A DNA stretch of 64,000 bases, from the NCBI RefSeq assembly GCF_015223055.1, contig NZ_JADFBX010000014.1, positions 62,001-126,000 on the forward strand, written 5' to 3'. Shown in pieces: positions 8,851 to 17,159 of the stretch (positions are counted from its first letter, which is position 1; each line of letters starts with the position of its first letter). The stretch comes from Pedobacter sp. MC2016-24 (GTDB lineage Bacteria > Bacteroidota > Bacteroidia > Sphingobacteriales > Sphingobacteriaceae). The notes under the pieces were generated by a model, which saw only the letters and a list, made by a program, of their open reading frames with translations, was not told the origin of the DNA and ran no database searches. Made by a program: the position numbers and the translations under genes.

Positions 8851-9807
8851 TTGGGAACTCTATTAGATTTAGGTATTAAAGGATATAATAATTACGGTAC
8901 GCACCTTAAGCAAAAGTATAAAGGACAGCGTGTGTTTAAAGTAATTGTTGACGGGGGCTTTACCTGTCCGAACCGCGATGGCAGTAAAGGCTATGGTGGT
9001 TGTACCTATTGTAATGTAGATTCGTTTACCCCAGAGTTGTCGAGAAAGCTGCCTACCATTCGTGAGCAGCTGGAGCAAGGCATGGAAAGAGGTAAAGGCT
9101 TTTATAAAGCTGATAAATTTATTGTGTATTTCCAGCCCAATACCAATACTTATGCCCCGGTACATTATTTAAAAATGATGTACGACGAAGCACTTTCGAT
9201 TAATCCTGAAGATGTGGTTGGTTTTTCAGTAGGTACGCGGCCAGACTGCATCGACGCAGAGAAGGTAGCCTTGCTGGAAAGTTATGCCGACCGCTACGAT
9301 GTTGATCTGGAGATGGGTATGGAATCAATTTATGATGAGACCTTAAATCAAATCAACCGCGGCTGCAGTCATGGTGAGTTTGTAGAAGCGGTGAAATTGC
9401 TTGAAAACAGTAAACTGGATCTTTGTGTACATACCATTTTTGGTTTTCCATGGGAAACTGAAGAAATGATGTTGGGTTATATTCATGAGATTAACCGTTT
9501 TCCTCAAATCAAATTTGTGAAGTTTCACCACTTGCACATTGTGGAAGGTTCGATTATGGGTGTCAAATACAAGAAAGAACCTTTCAAATTGTTTTCTCTG
9601 GAAGAATATACCGATCTGTTGTGCAAATTAATTCCACTGTTGAGACCAGATATTGTGATTCAGCGATTGTTTGGGATTTCGGACTGGGACCTGCTGATCG
9701 CACCCAACTGGGGTTTAAATAAATCGGCTATTCAGACTTATATTGATAAGGAAATTGAACGCAGGGGTATTGTACAGGGAAGTGCTTATGTTTCTGTAGC
9801 GGAATAA
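8851..9807 (+). CDS. TIGR01212-family radical SAM protein (YhcC-like)
   Basis: 318 residues. The iron-sulfur cluster motif is visible near residue 33 as C-PNRDGSKGYGG-C-TY-C, the widely spaced arrangement of the ELP3/YhcC branch of radical SAM enzymes, followed by the FQPNTNTYAP and VGFSVGTRPDC segments. Family knowledge: these cytosolic enzymes cleave S-adenosylmethionine with a 4Fe-4S cluster; the substrate of YhcC-like members is not established. The start is TTG at 8851, directly behind a TAnnTTTG promoter box. Its 3' end overlaps the convergent SRPBCC gene by 22 nt. Confidence 0.92.
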   Translation: MGTLLDLGIKGYNNYGTHLKQKYKGQRVFKVIVDGGFTCPNRDGSKGYGGCTYCNVDSFTPELSRKLPTIREQLEQGMERGKGFYKADKFIVYFQPNTNTYAPVHYLKMMYDEALSINPEDVVGFSVGTRPDCIDAEKVALLESYADRYDVDLEMGMESIYDETLNQINRGCSHGEFVEAVKLLENSKLDLCVHTIFGFPWETEEMMLGYIHEINRFPQIKFVKFHHLHIVEGSIMGVKYKKEPFKLFSLEEYTDLLCKLIPLLRPDIVIQRLFGISDWDLLIAPNWGLNKSAIQTYIDKEIERRGIVQGSAYVSVAE

Positions 9808-10268
9808 GCGCCAAATAATTCGATCACTTTCTTTTTTCTGTAGCTGAAAATCTGCTGCAATTTGCTGGCAACGTATACACTGTTGGCTACTTGGCCAAAT
9901 ATGCCCATAGGTAATCCGTAAGTTAACAGGTCTAGCATTTCCGTACCGCCCTCTACTGCTTTAAAGTGGTGTTGGTGGTGCCAGAACTTGTATGGACCGA
10001 ATCTTTGCTCGTCAATAAAGTATTTTCCTTCTACCACCTGGGTGATTTCAGTCATCCAATCCAGCTTGATGCCCAATGCAGGAGATACCTTGTAGGTAAT
10101 GATCATGCCAGGATACATCTTTTCTATGGTATTCAGGTCAGATGTTACCGTAAATGCCATGTCTTCGGGCGTTATTTTAGCCAGGTTGAGCGGAGAGGAG
10201 AAGAAATCCCAGGCTTCGGCCAGGGAAATGGGTAATTTTTGACTGAAATTAAGCTGATAAGATCTCAT
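9786..10268 (-). CDS. SRPBCC-family (START-like) ligand-binding protein
   Basis: About 160 residues of SRPBCC fold: an opening strand (YQLNFSQKLPISLAEAWDFFSSP), a helix with NLAKITPEDMAF, and strands ending in EMLDLLTYGLP before a long C-terminal helix. The family binds hydrophobic ligands; this branch is usually annotated as a cell-division-inhibitor-like or polyketide-cyclase-like protein with no known ligand. The frame is open to 10313, but a TACTTTTG -7 box on the minus strand at 10294-10287 lies inside that extension, so the ATG at 10268 is preferred. Confidence 0.85.
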   Translation of the reverse strand: MRSYQLNFSQKLPISLAEAWDFFSSPLNLAKITPEDMAFTVTSDLNTIEKMYPGMIITYKVSPALGIKLDWMTEITQVVEGKYFIDEQRFGPYKFWHHQHHFKAVEGGTEMLDLLTYGLPMGIFGQVANSVYVASKLQQIFSYRKKKVIELFGAYSATET

Positions 10269-10286
10269 GATGTGAATGCTATTGCA

Positions 10287-10294
10287 CAAAAGTA
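10287..10294 (-). promoter_or_regulatory. Bacteroidota -7 box (TACTTTTG) for the SRPBCC gene
   Basis: The minus strand reads TACTTTTG here, fitting TAnnTTTG, 18 nt before the ATG at 10268. It argues against the longer reading frame. No clear -33 element is seen. Confidence 0.45.
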
Positions 10295-10629
10295 CAACAT
10301 CCAGATTTAGCAATTGTTTTTTTACTCCAGATTATATAGTTGTGCTGGTTTTTTAGGTTTTGTCCTTTTGTGTTTACATTTTTCTTTGATTTTGTGTGAT
10401 TTTTACTTTTTTATCAAAAAAATAGCTGTGTTTTTAATGTAAATCTTGTAAATATTTAAAATATGCATCCTGTTTTTAATATATTTCTATAGTTTTTGTA
10501 TTTTTTTGATGAAAATTACAACGTTTTCGTTATTTTATTTTGTTGTAAATATTATTTATTGGATTTAATTACTAGATTTATCAAATAAAATCAAACAAAT
10601 TAAAATTATAACAAGTAAAATTTAAAATT
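10295..10629. other. AT-rich intergenic region upstream of amtB
   Basis: About 330 nt of very T-rich sequence on the plus strand with repeated GTTTTT and ATTTT tracts. It should hold the promoter of amtB and may hold nitrogen-responsive sites, but I cannot point to one convincing TAnnTTTG box or operator. No ORF is visible. Confidence 0.4.
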
Positions 10630-11997
10630 ATGGCAAAAGTTTTATTCAAACAGTGGGGTCCATTTGCAGTTTTAATGATAATTGCAATTTTGGCTCTGTT
10701 TATTCCCTTACTTCCTAACTTTGATGAGGGAAAATACAACGCAGCTGATGTTGCCTTTGTATTAGTATGTGCAGCATTGGTATTTTTGATGACTCCTGGA
10801 CTCGCGTTCTTTTACGGAGGTATGGTTCATCGCAAAAATATCCTTTCTACCATGATCAAAAGTGTGGTGGCTGCCGGTGTTGTTACCGTGCTTTGGGTAG
10901 TTGTAGGATTTAGCCTGGCATTTGGAGATACCATTGGTGGTTTTATTGGAAACCCTTCCACGTTTTTCTTTTTCCAGGGTGTAAATTCAGGTCCGGCCTG
11001 GGGTACCATACCACTGTCATTATTTGCTGTATTTCAATTGATGTTCGCCATCATTACACCAGGTTTGGTGGTTGGTGCTGTAGCTGAGCGTATCCGTTTC
11101 ACTTCTTATATCTTATTTATTGTATTGTTTGCGCTGTTTGTGTATTCACCTTTGGCACACTGGACCTGGTCGCCTGATGGCTTCCTGTTAAAAATGGGGG
11201 TGCTTGATTTTGCTGGTGGTACAGTAGTACACATTTCGGCTGGTATGGCTGCTTTAGCAGGGGCATTGGTTTTGAAACGTAGAAAATCACACATCGAACA
11301 CCGCGAAGTACCACCTGCAAACATCCCTTATGTATTGATCGGTACAGGACTGCTGTGGTTTGGTTGGTTTGGTTTCAATGCGGGTTCAGCTTTGGCTGCA
11401 AATAGCCTGGCGGTATCTGCGTTCTTAACCACTAACATTGCAGCAGGTGCTGCTGGATTGTCATGGATGTTCTTTGATGTTTCCAGAGGTAAAAAACCAT
11501 CTGTACTGGGCTTTTGTATCGGTGCAGTAGTTGGTCTGGTAGCCATCACGCCTGGAGCAGGTTTTGTAAGCATCCCTTCCAGTATCTTCATCGGTGTAAT
11601 TGCTGCTGTTATTTCCAACCTTGCAGTATCCTGGAAACAAAAAACAAGTCTGGATGATACTTTAGATGTGTTCCCTTGCCACGGTGTGGGCGGTATCGTG
11701 GGTATGTTGTTAACTGGTGTATTTGCTACTAAAACAGTAAATCCTGCTGGTGTAGACGGCTTGCTGTATGGCAACCCTGGTTTTTTCCTGACACAGTTAA
11801 AAGGTGCAGTGATCGTAATCGTATTCAGTTTTGTAATGTCATTTATCATATTCAAACTGATCAACCTGGTACAACCGATCCGTGTAACTTCTGAAGAAGA
11901 AGAAGAAGGCTTAGATGCGAGTCAGCACAATGAGAAATATTCTCAAGGTACTTTGATCCTTGCGACAACCGGCGAGGAGATCGAGAACGAACTATAA
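10630..11997 (+). CDS. amtB: Ammonium transporter AmtB
   Basis: 455 residues, about eleven membrane helices, inner membrane. The Amt/Rh hallmarks are visible: TPGLAFFYGG, the conserved Asp193 and first pore histidine His201 in DFAGGTVVHISAG, the WFGWFGFNAGSA segment, and the second pore histidine His351 in FPCHGVGGIVG. The protein conducts ammonium (as NH3/NH4+) when nitrogen is scarce. The C-terminal tail is acidic (TSEEEEEG). The usual partner glnK is not adjacent; instead an outer-membrane porin-like gene follows 42 nt downstream, probably in the same transcript. Confidence 0.97.
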   Translation: MAKVLFKQWGPFAVLMIIAILALFIPLLPNFDEGKYNAADVAFVLVCAALVFLMTPGLAFFYGGMVHRKNILSTMIKSVVAAGVVTVLWVVVGFSLAFGDTIGGFIGNPSTFFFFQGVNSGPAWGTIPLSLFAVFQLMFAIITPGLVVGAVAERIRFTSYILFIVLFALFVYSPLAHWTWSPDGFLLKMGVLDFAGGTVVHISAGMAALAGALVLKRRKSHIEHREVPPANIPYVLIGTGLLWFGWFGFNAGSALAANSLAVSAFLTTNIAAGAAGLSWMFFDVSRGKKPSVLGFCIGAVVGLVAITPGAGFVSIPSSIFIGVIAAVISNLAVSWKQKTSLDDTLDVFPCHGVGGIVGMLLTGVFATKTVNPAGVDGLLYGNPGFFLTQLKGAVIVIVFSFVMSFIIFKLINLVQPIRVTSEEEEEGLDASQHNEKYSQGTLILATTGEEIENEL

Positions 11998-12039
11998 TAA
12001 CCTAAACCACCTAAATTTTCAACCTCAACCAAACTAATT

Positions 12040-13083
12040 ATGAAACTAAAATCAGCATTAACCATTGCAGCCTTGTCGCTGGCATCTGTATCTTATGCTC
12101 AAGAAGCAGCCAAAGTAGCACCTTTAGAAATATCTGGTTCAGTAGATACCTATTTTAAGTATGATTTTGCCAAAGTACCTAATATAGCAACCAGTTTTGC
12201 CAGTGATCAGAATTCGATTTCTATCGGAATGATTGATCTGGCTTTAAAGAAAACTACAGGTAAAGCTTCGTTTGTAGGTGAGTTGTCATTTGGTCCGCGT
12301 GGGCAGGCAGGGTCTTTAGTGCCTCAGGGTGCAGAGTCTTTTCATATCCAGAACTTATATGCTTCTTACGCTTTTACGGATAAGTTTTCCATGACTGCGG
12401 GTTTTATGGGTACATTTATTGGTTATGAAGTGATCTCGCCGGTAGCCAATTTTAACTACTCAACTTCTTATTTGTTCAGCGCGGGTCCGTTCCAGAATGC
12501 TGGAATTAAAGGAAGTTATGCCTTTACAGATAAAGTAAGTTTGATGGTGGGTTTGTTTGACGACTGGAATGTATATACAGATGTAAATGGTGTATCGCAT
12601 ATAGGCGCGCAATTGACTGTTTCTCCTGTTGAAGGTTGGACTGCTTATTTGAATGTGCTTTCTGGTAAATCTGCTGGTGCTGTAGGTGTGGGTACCATCA
12701 TGGATTTAACAACTTCCTATCAGGTGACTGAAAAGGTGAAGATTGGTTTGAATGCAGCTGATTATACCATAGGAAATAGTGGCGGCGGTTATAGCGGTGC
12801 GGCTTTATATCTGCAAAACGCTTTCAGTCCTGCGGTATCTTTAGGTGTAAGAGGTGAATACTTCAGCACAAAAGATAAAGTAAATGGTGCTGCAAACCTG
12901 AATGTTGTTCCGGGCGAATCTGTAACTGCAGTAACCTTGTCGGCGAACATTAAGTCTGGCGGACTGACCTTTATTCCTGAGGTTAGATTTGACAACGGAT
13001 CTGCAGATATGTTCGCGAAAAGTAACTTATTGCCTACCAAAAGTGCCTCTCAATTTTCATTGGCACTGGTTTACGCTTTTTAG
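12040..13083 (+). CDS. Outer membrane beta-barrel porin (OmpL/bbp2-like)
   Basis: 347 residues with a clear signal peptide (MKLKSALTIAALSLASVSYAQ). The mature part begins with PLEISGSVDTYFKYDF and consists of alternating amphipathic strands, ending in a typical barrel C-terminus (FSLALVYAF). It resembles the Bacteroidota putative beta-barrel porin-2 family. Coming directly after amtB, it probably lets ammonium or another small nitrogen compound cross the outer membrane; that role is inferred from position alone. A strong terminator follows. Confidence 0.85.
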   Translation: MKLKSALTIAALSLASVSYAQEAAKVAPLEISGSVDTYFKYDFAKVPNIATSFASDQNSISIGMIDLALKKTTGKASFVGELSFGPRGQAGSLVPQGAESFHIQNLYASYAFTDKFSMTAGFMGTFIGYEVISPVANFNYSTSYLFSAGPFQNAGIKGSYAFTDKVSLMVGLFDDWNVYTDVNGVSHIGAQLTVSPVEGWTAYLNVLSGKSAGAVGVGTIMDLTTSYQVTEKVKIGLNAADYTIGNSGGGYSGAALYLQNAFSPAVSLGVRGEYFSTKDKVNGAANLNVVPGESVTAVTLSANIKSGGLTFIPEVRFDNGSADMFAKSNLLPTKSASQFSLALVYAF

Positions 13084-13102
13084 TCTCAATTACCTTAACT
13101 TT

Positions 13103-13138
13103 AAGCCACCACACCGATTTGGTCTGGTGGCTTTTTTT
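13103..13138 (+). terminator. Intrinsic terminator after the amtB-porin pair
   Basis: AAGCCACCACACC (13103-13115) pairs with GGTCTGGTGGCTT (13121-13133) with one mismatch and a 5-nt loop, followed by a run of T. It stops transcription 20 nt after the porin gene and sits just before the next start at 13152. Confidence 0.85.
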
Positions 13139-13151
13139 GAACCTGATATTT

Positions 13152-13733
13152 ATGAAGACCTTTTTCTTAACCGCTTTACTGTTGATCACCGTAACTGTTT
13201 TTGCCCAGGACAAACCTTTGTCTTTAGATGAAAGTGGGAAACTTATTTTTTACGAAGTGGTAGACCTGAAAACAGTTCCGCGCGATTCTTTAAGGCAGCG
13301 GCTGGATATTTTTCTTAAAGCAGAGGGGAAAGCGTTAAAAGTTAAATCAAAAGCTTCGGATAGTATCCTGCAGGCTGCGGGTAAAACGATCATTCGTAAA
13401 ACTGCATTGGTTTTGAGCAGGCCTTCTGGTGAGGTGCTGTATAATTTTTATGCAGAGTTAAGGGCGGGAAAATACCGCTTCTGGCTGACTGATTTTAATT
13501 TTATTCCTTATGAACGCGATAGGTATGGCAATTTTATACCGGCTACCAGTATTGGTGTGCCCCTGGAACGTAAGCCGGGCAAATTAAATGCGGGTGAATG
13601 GGATGCTTATGTAAAGGCGACTACAAAAGATGTGAATGCCTTTGCGGCGCGTTTTAAGACTGCGATGCAGCAAAGTAGTCCTTTACAGCCTGTATTGAAG
13701 GCTGTGCCGGTAATTTCAACAAAAAAATGGTAA
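13152..13733 (+). CDS. Secreted DUF4468-domain protein
   Basis: 193 residues from the ATG at 13152, which gives a clean signal peptide (MKTFFLTALLLITVTVFAQ). The frame is open back to 13119, but that would lie within the terminator. The mature part fits the DUF4468 family (TBP-like fold) of Bacteroidota: LIFYEVVDLKTVPRDSL near the start, a YNFYAELRAGKYRFWLTDF strand pair, and a C-terminal region ending in FAARFKTAM. Function is not known; such proteins are periplasmic or surface proteins. Its stop is one base from the stop of the convergent YkuK-like gene. Confidence 0.8.
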   Translation: MKTFFLTALLLITVTVFAQDKPLSLDESGKLIFYEVVDLKTVPRDSLRQRLDIFLKAEGKALKVKSKASDSILQAAGKTIIRKTALVLSRPSGEVLYNFYAELRAGKYRFWLTDFNFIPYERDRYGNFIPATSIGVPLERKPGKLNAGEWDAYVKATTKDVNAFAARFKTAMQQSSPLQPVLKAVPVISTKKW

Positions 13734-13734
13734 A

Positions 13735-14208
13735 CTAATGTACCATTTTATCGGCGCAGGTAGAGCTGGCAAAAGCTTCTGGTTTGGCTTTAAAGATAAA
13801 GCCCATGCTTAAGATATAGCCCATGGCCTCGTTCAATGCCTTGTTTGATTTAAACATCGGATTGGTGTTGATGTCGGCATGTACTTCCAGGTCTACATGA
13901 TACAAATCCAGGAGGTCGCAAATGGCATACGCCGTTTCAATCGACTTTTGTACCTCAACCAGCATCCTTTCTTTGATGCTCATCTTTTGGCTGGTCTTTT
14001 CCTGGTGGATGTACATGAATCCGCCATGTTGCTCCCTCAGTAGCACAATAACTGTTGCAAAATCGGTAAAATGACCCTTTACCTGTGAGTCTGTTCCGAT
14101 GCAGATCTTTAGGCGATAGCCCTTGTCAGTCTCCCTGATGATGGCTTGTTCAACCTCTTCTAAAATGGGCGTGTGGATAACTTCGCCGCTAAATTTCTTC
14201 CAAATCAT
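13735..14208 (-). CDS. RNase H-like YkuK-family protein
   Basis: 157 residues matching the YkuK/DUF458 family, which has an RNase H-like fold. The acidic residues that suggest a nuclease-like centre are visible: the first strand ICIGTDSQV, an Asp in DLEVHADIN, and a late Asp in ADKMVH. The cytoplasmic role is unknown in all species I can recall. The start at 14208 (MIWKKFSGEVIH) fits family N-termini. It is convergent with the DUF4468 gene and a 239-nt AT-rich gap lies upstream. Confidence 0.85.
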   Translation of the reverse strand: MIWKKFSGEVIHTPILEEVEQAIIRETDKGYRLKICIGTDSQVKGHFTDFATVIVLLREQHGGFMYIHQEKTSQKMSIKERMLVEVQKSIETAYAICDLLDLYHVDLEVHADINTNPMFKSNKALNEAMGYILSMGFIFKAKPEAFASSTCADKMVH

Positions 14209-14447
14209 ACGTATTGGTGTTATTATTTAAACAACCCGTATTCAGGTTATCTAAAAATAGGTGGTTAAATTCAGAAAGCCATTAATTATTTGTTGTTTAA
14301 TTGCTAACAAATAGTTAATTGTCAACAACTTATTGATCAATTAAAACTGTTTTTAGCTCAGTTTGTTATACTAGGCCAGATTTAGATGCGTTAGTTATAG
14401 ACTACACTGATCAAATAATTGGTAGATGAATGACTGAATAAAATTGA

Positions 14448-14675
14448 ATGAGCATGATAAAAGCAGAATTGATAAATGAGTTTTATATGATGCAGCAAAG
14501 CAGGGCATCAGTTGATTACAATGAGCTAATGGATGAGCGTGTATATACCCCGATAAAACAGGCCAATCACCAAATGACCAATTGGATTTCTGAAAGAGGG
14601 CATATGTTGATGAAGTTGGATTCGCGGTTGAATAATTCCTTAAAGCACCTTAGAAAGAAGTATCTCAAATTTTAA
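14448..14675 (+). CDS. Small protein of unknown function
   Basis: 75 residues, basic toward the end (HLRKKYLKF), with no membrane segment or recognised motif. It opens MSMIKAELINEFYMMQQSR and seems helical. The ORF lies in an otherwise empty space upstream of the helicase, is in a plausible position for a gene, and has no competing frame, but there is no clear promoter or ribosome-binding site. I do not recognise homologues. Confidence 0.45.
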   Translation: MSMIKAELINEFYMMQQSRASVDYNELMDERVYTPIKQANHQMTNWISERGHMLMKLDSRLNNSLKHLRKKYLKF

Positions 14676-14689
14676 TGGCTTAATTCCAT

Positions 14690-14697
14690 TATCTTTG
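14690..14697 (+). promoter_or_regulatory. -7 box (TATCTTTG) almost at the helicase start
   Basis: TATCTTTG is a full match to TAnnTTTG and ends only 4 nt before the ATG at 14702. Transcription would begin at or within the first codons, so the mRNA is probably leaderless. Confidence 0.6.
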
Positions 14698-14701
14698 TGC
14701 C

Positions 14702-16009
14702 ATGATGGTAGAAAAGATACTGGAGAAACTGAAAATTACATCCCTGAATGAAATGCAATTGGAAACGGTTGCCGCTGCAAAGAAAGGGAGTGATCTTGTG
14801 TTGCTTGCGCCAACAGGTTCAGGTAAAACACTGGGTTTCCTATTGCCTGTACTTAACAATTTAGATGCCGGTGTTAAAGGTGTACAGGCTTTGGTGCTGG
14901 TTCCTTCACGAGAACTTGCCTTACAGATCGAAATGGTTTTTAAGCAAATGGGAACTGGTTTTAAAGTGAATTGCTGTTATGGCGGACATGCCGTAAAAAC
15001 AGAGCGTAATAATTTTGAGCAACCTCCAGCGGTTTTAATTGGTACGCCGGGCCGGATCGCATATCACCTGCGTCATGAGAATTTTGATGAATCTACGATT
15101 ACGACACTGGTTTTGGATGAGTTTGATAAAGCCCTGGAATTTGGTTTCCAGGAAGATATGTCATACATCATCCGTAAACTGCTTTCCTTAAAACAACGCA
15201 TCCTCACGTCTGCTACGACAATGGACGAGATTCCGGATTTTACCGGGATTCAAAATCCGGTGCACATTAACTTTTTACAGGATGTAAAGGTGGTACCTGA
15301 TTTGAAACTGAAAAAGGTGCTCACTACGGCAGAAGATAAGTTAAATACTTTGCTGCAGCTGATCTGTAAAATTGGCAATCAAACCACCTTGATTTTTTGT
15401 AACCACCGGGAGACCGTAGACCGCATCAGTGACTTGCTGATCGATCAGGATTTGGCACATGATATCTTTCATGGTGGAATGGAGCAGGATGAACGTGAGC
15501 GGGCATTGCTGAAATTCAGGAATGGCAGTATTCAGATGTTGATCACTACGGATCTGGCCTCTCGTGGACTGGATATTCCCGAGGTTTCCTGTATTATACA
15601 TTATCAACTTCCATATACAGAAGATGCGTTTTTGCACAGAAATGGGCGTACGGCAAGGATGAATGCCAAGGGAACGGCCTATCTGATTCTGGCTGACGAT
15701 GAAAAGTATCCTTTTCTGAAAGCTGATATTGAAACTGAAAGTTTAAAAGGAGTTTTTGCTTTGCCCAAAGACAGTGCCTGGCAAACCCTTTATATTGCTG
15801 CCGGTAAAAAAGACAAAGTAAATAAAATAGACATTGTTGGTTTGTTGATCAAAAAGGGAGGCTTGCAAAAAGAAGATGTGGGATTGATTGAAGTCAAAGA
15901 TCAGGTATCTTACGTTGCCGTGAAGCGCAAGCTGGTGGGGAAAGTTTTAACTAAACTGGCCAATGAGCGGATTAAAAATAAAAAGGTTAAGATAGAGGTT
16001 GCCATGTAA
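14702..16009 (+). CDS. DEAD-box-type RNA helicase with DbpA-like C-terminus
   Basis: 435 residues. Helicase motifs in order: Walker A APTGSGKT (about residue 37), PSRELA, TPGRIAYH, motif II as DEFD in VLDEFDKALEFG instead of DEAD, SATT, then the second RecA lobe with IFCNHRET, TTDLASRGLDIPEV and HRNGRTAR. The last 70 residues (KVNKIDIVGLLIKKGGLQKEDVG) look like the DbpA RNA-binding domain that targets 23S rRNA. It probably helps ribosome assembly. The start is either the ATG at 14702 or the one at 14705. A DUF1456 gene follows after 17 nt. Confidence 0.93.
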   Translation: MMVEKILEKLKITSLNEMQLETVAAAKKGSDLVLLAPTGSGKTLGFLLPVLNNLDAGVKGVQALVLVPSRELALQIEMVFKQMGTGFKVNCCYGGHAVKTERNNFEQPPAVLIGTPGRIAYHLRHENFDESTITTLVLDEFDKALEFGFQEDMSYIIRKLLSLKQRILTSATTMDEIPDFTGIQNPVHINFLQDVKVVPDLKLKKVLTTAEDKLNTLLQLICKIGNQTTLIFCNHRETVDRISDLLIDQDLAHDIFHGGMEQDERERALLKFRNGSIQMLITTDLASRGLDIPEVSCIIHYQLPYTEDAFLHRNGRTARMNAKGTAYLILADDEKYPFLKADIETESLKGVFALPKDSAWQTLYIAAGKKDKVNKIDIVGLLIKKGGLQKEDVGLIEVKDQVSYVAVKRKLVGKVLTKLANERIKNKKVKIEVAM

Positions 16010-16026
16010 ACCATTAATAACAACAG

Positions 16027-16263
16027 ATGAGTAATAACGATATATTTAAAAAACTGCGCGTTGCGCTGGAGCTGACCAATGATGATATCATCAAAATCAT
16101 GGAATTGGTGAATTTTAAAATTACGAAAAGTGAATTGGGTTCTTTCTTCAGGAGCGATGATCACCCTAATTTTAAGCCTTGCGGGGATCAGATTTTACGT
16201 AATTTCCTAAATGGCCTGGTGATTTATAAACGTGGCCCAAGACCAGAAAAGCAAATGGATTAG
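16027..16263 (+). CDS. DUF1456 protein, single-domain (YehS half)
   Basis: 78 residues forming one DUF1456 unit: NDIFKKLRVALELTNDDII, then MELVNFKITKSELGSFFR and HPNFKPCGDQILRNFLNGL. As I recall, the Escherichia coli relative YehS has two such units in about 156 residues, so this is half length. The stop codon is real and sits inside a terminator stem, so the short form does not look like a recent truncation. Function unknown. It follows the helicase by 17 nt and is likely co-transcribed. Confidence 0.85.
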   Translation: MSNNDIFKKLRVALELTNDDIIKIMELVNFKITKSELGSFFRSDDHPNFKPCGDQILRNFLNGLVIYKRGPRPEKQMD

Positions 16264-16278
16264 TCCATTTGCTTTTCT
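16245..16278. terminator. Two-way terminator overlapping a stop codon
   Basis: Bases 16245-16259 and 16264-16278 are perfect 15-bp complements around a 4-nt loop. The left arm is the last five codons of the DUF1456 gene and the stop codon TAG lies in the loop. It separates this gene from the convergent XRE regulator and could stop both transcripts. Confidence 0.8.
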
Positions 16279-16294
16279 CATTGTAATTATTGAA

Positions 16295-16846
16295 TTATGA
16301 TTTTGCCGGATTTGCTGTCTTTAAGCGGTACCGGTTAAATTTCCCTGTTTCTGGTTTGATGACGTCTAACAGATTTTTTCTTGGCTGACGGGATAGAATG
16401 TCTGTAACCCTGAAGGCTTCAATGTCCACATCAAAACGTTTTTTGCAGGCTAGAGCGATTTCTTTCGCCGTTTTGAATTCGTTTAAGAAATCTGTTTCCA
16501 GAAGTGCATCAATGTGCTTGGCAAACGTGCGCGACTCATCCTTGAGATAGCCTGGCTCTGTTTGGGTAGACCTGACATATTTCTCAATATTTTCGCGTAA
16601 TTCCATTTTAGGAGGAATCGGGTATTCCGGATCGGCAAACTTGTAATATTTAATGCCGAAGTAGGCGGCAATTTCTTCAAGTTTGTCTATTCCAATACTT
16701 ACATTTCCGGCTTCGATAGAAGCAATGTAGGGTTGGTGTACAGCTAGCGCCTTGGCCAGGTTTTCCTGGGAAACTTCAGCCATCTTACGAAAGGCTCTCA
16801 ATCGTTCTGCGTACTCGGTTTTGGCGGTTTTCTCTTTTTTTGACAC
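16295..16846 (-). CDS. XRE-family transcriptional regulator
   Basis: 183 residues beginning at a GTG (16846). The N-terminal helix-turn-helix (about residues 13-66: RLRAFRKMAEVSQENLAKAL, HQPYIASIEAGNVSIG, LEEIAAYFGIKYYKF) is of the Cro/CI type. The remaining 110 residues are charged and helical with no recognised sensor fold. A direct repeat ACTAAT at 16845-16850 and 16858-16863, overlapping the start, might be an autoregulatory site. No toxin partner lies beside it, so it is probably a stand-alone regulator. Confidence 0.85.
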   Translation of the reverse strand: MSKKEKTAKTEYAERLRAFRKMAEVSQENLAKALAVHQPYIASIEAGNVSIGIDKLEEIAAYFGIKYYKFADPEYPIPPKMELRENIEKYVRSTQTEPGYLKDESRTFAKHIDALLETDFLNEFKTAKEIALACKKRFDVDIEAFRVTDILSRQPRKNLLDVIKPETGKFNRYRLKTANPAKS

Positions 16847-16863
16847 TAATCAAAGTGACTAAT

Positions 16864-17159
16864 AGCGATCATCTTATTTAATATTTTATTTTGTATTTTG
16901 AAATATGTTTTTATACATTTGGTATAGATGTTTAATTTTAAAATCATGATTTGCTAATATTTGTGAAATAATTATTTTTTTTGAGGGTGATTGGAAAATA
17001 TTGACTGCAACAATGGATGCTTTTGCTGAATCTGATTTCAATTTATGGGTTGCTGCTCCGGGGGGGCTGTATTGGTTTGTCAGGATCCAATTGACGCTTC
17101 GGGAGCCCAGATTCAAGGAGTACTTTAAAATAACGAACATAAAAAACAATCAGATTGAA
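16864..17159. other. Intergenic region with AT-rich half and a GC-richer block
   Basis: The left half (16864-16985) is very AT-rich and should hold the divergent promoters. From about 17000 to 17125 the base composition changes to a GC-richer block containing CCGGGGGGGCT. This block is open in more than one frame on both strands, but none has a believable start or signal. It could be a decayed gene or a structured RNA; I cannot tell. Confidence 0.35.

Noticed and set aside
11328..11864. 178-codon ORF on the minus strand inside amtB
   Set aside because: It lies wholly opposite a strongly conserved gene, and its Pro/Thr-rich sequence is what the complement of a hydrophobic transporter gives.
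16295..16846. Antitoxin of a toxin-antitoxin pair
   Set aside because: No small toxin-like ORF is adjacent on either side, and the protein is larger than typical HTH antitoxins.
16886..17149. 87-codon minus-strand ORF between the XRE and hypothetical genes
   Set aside because: It crosses the AT-rich promoter region, has a poor start, and I see no recognised domain. The GC-richer part is mentioned as a finding instead.
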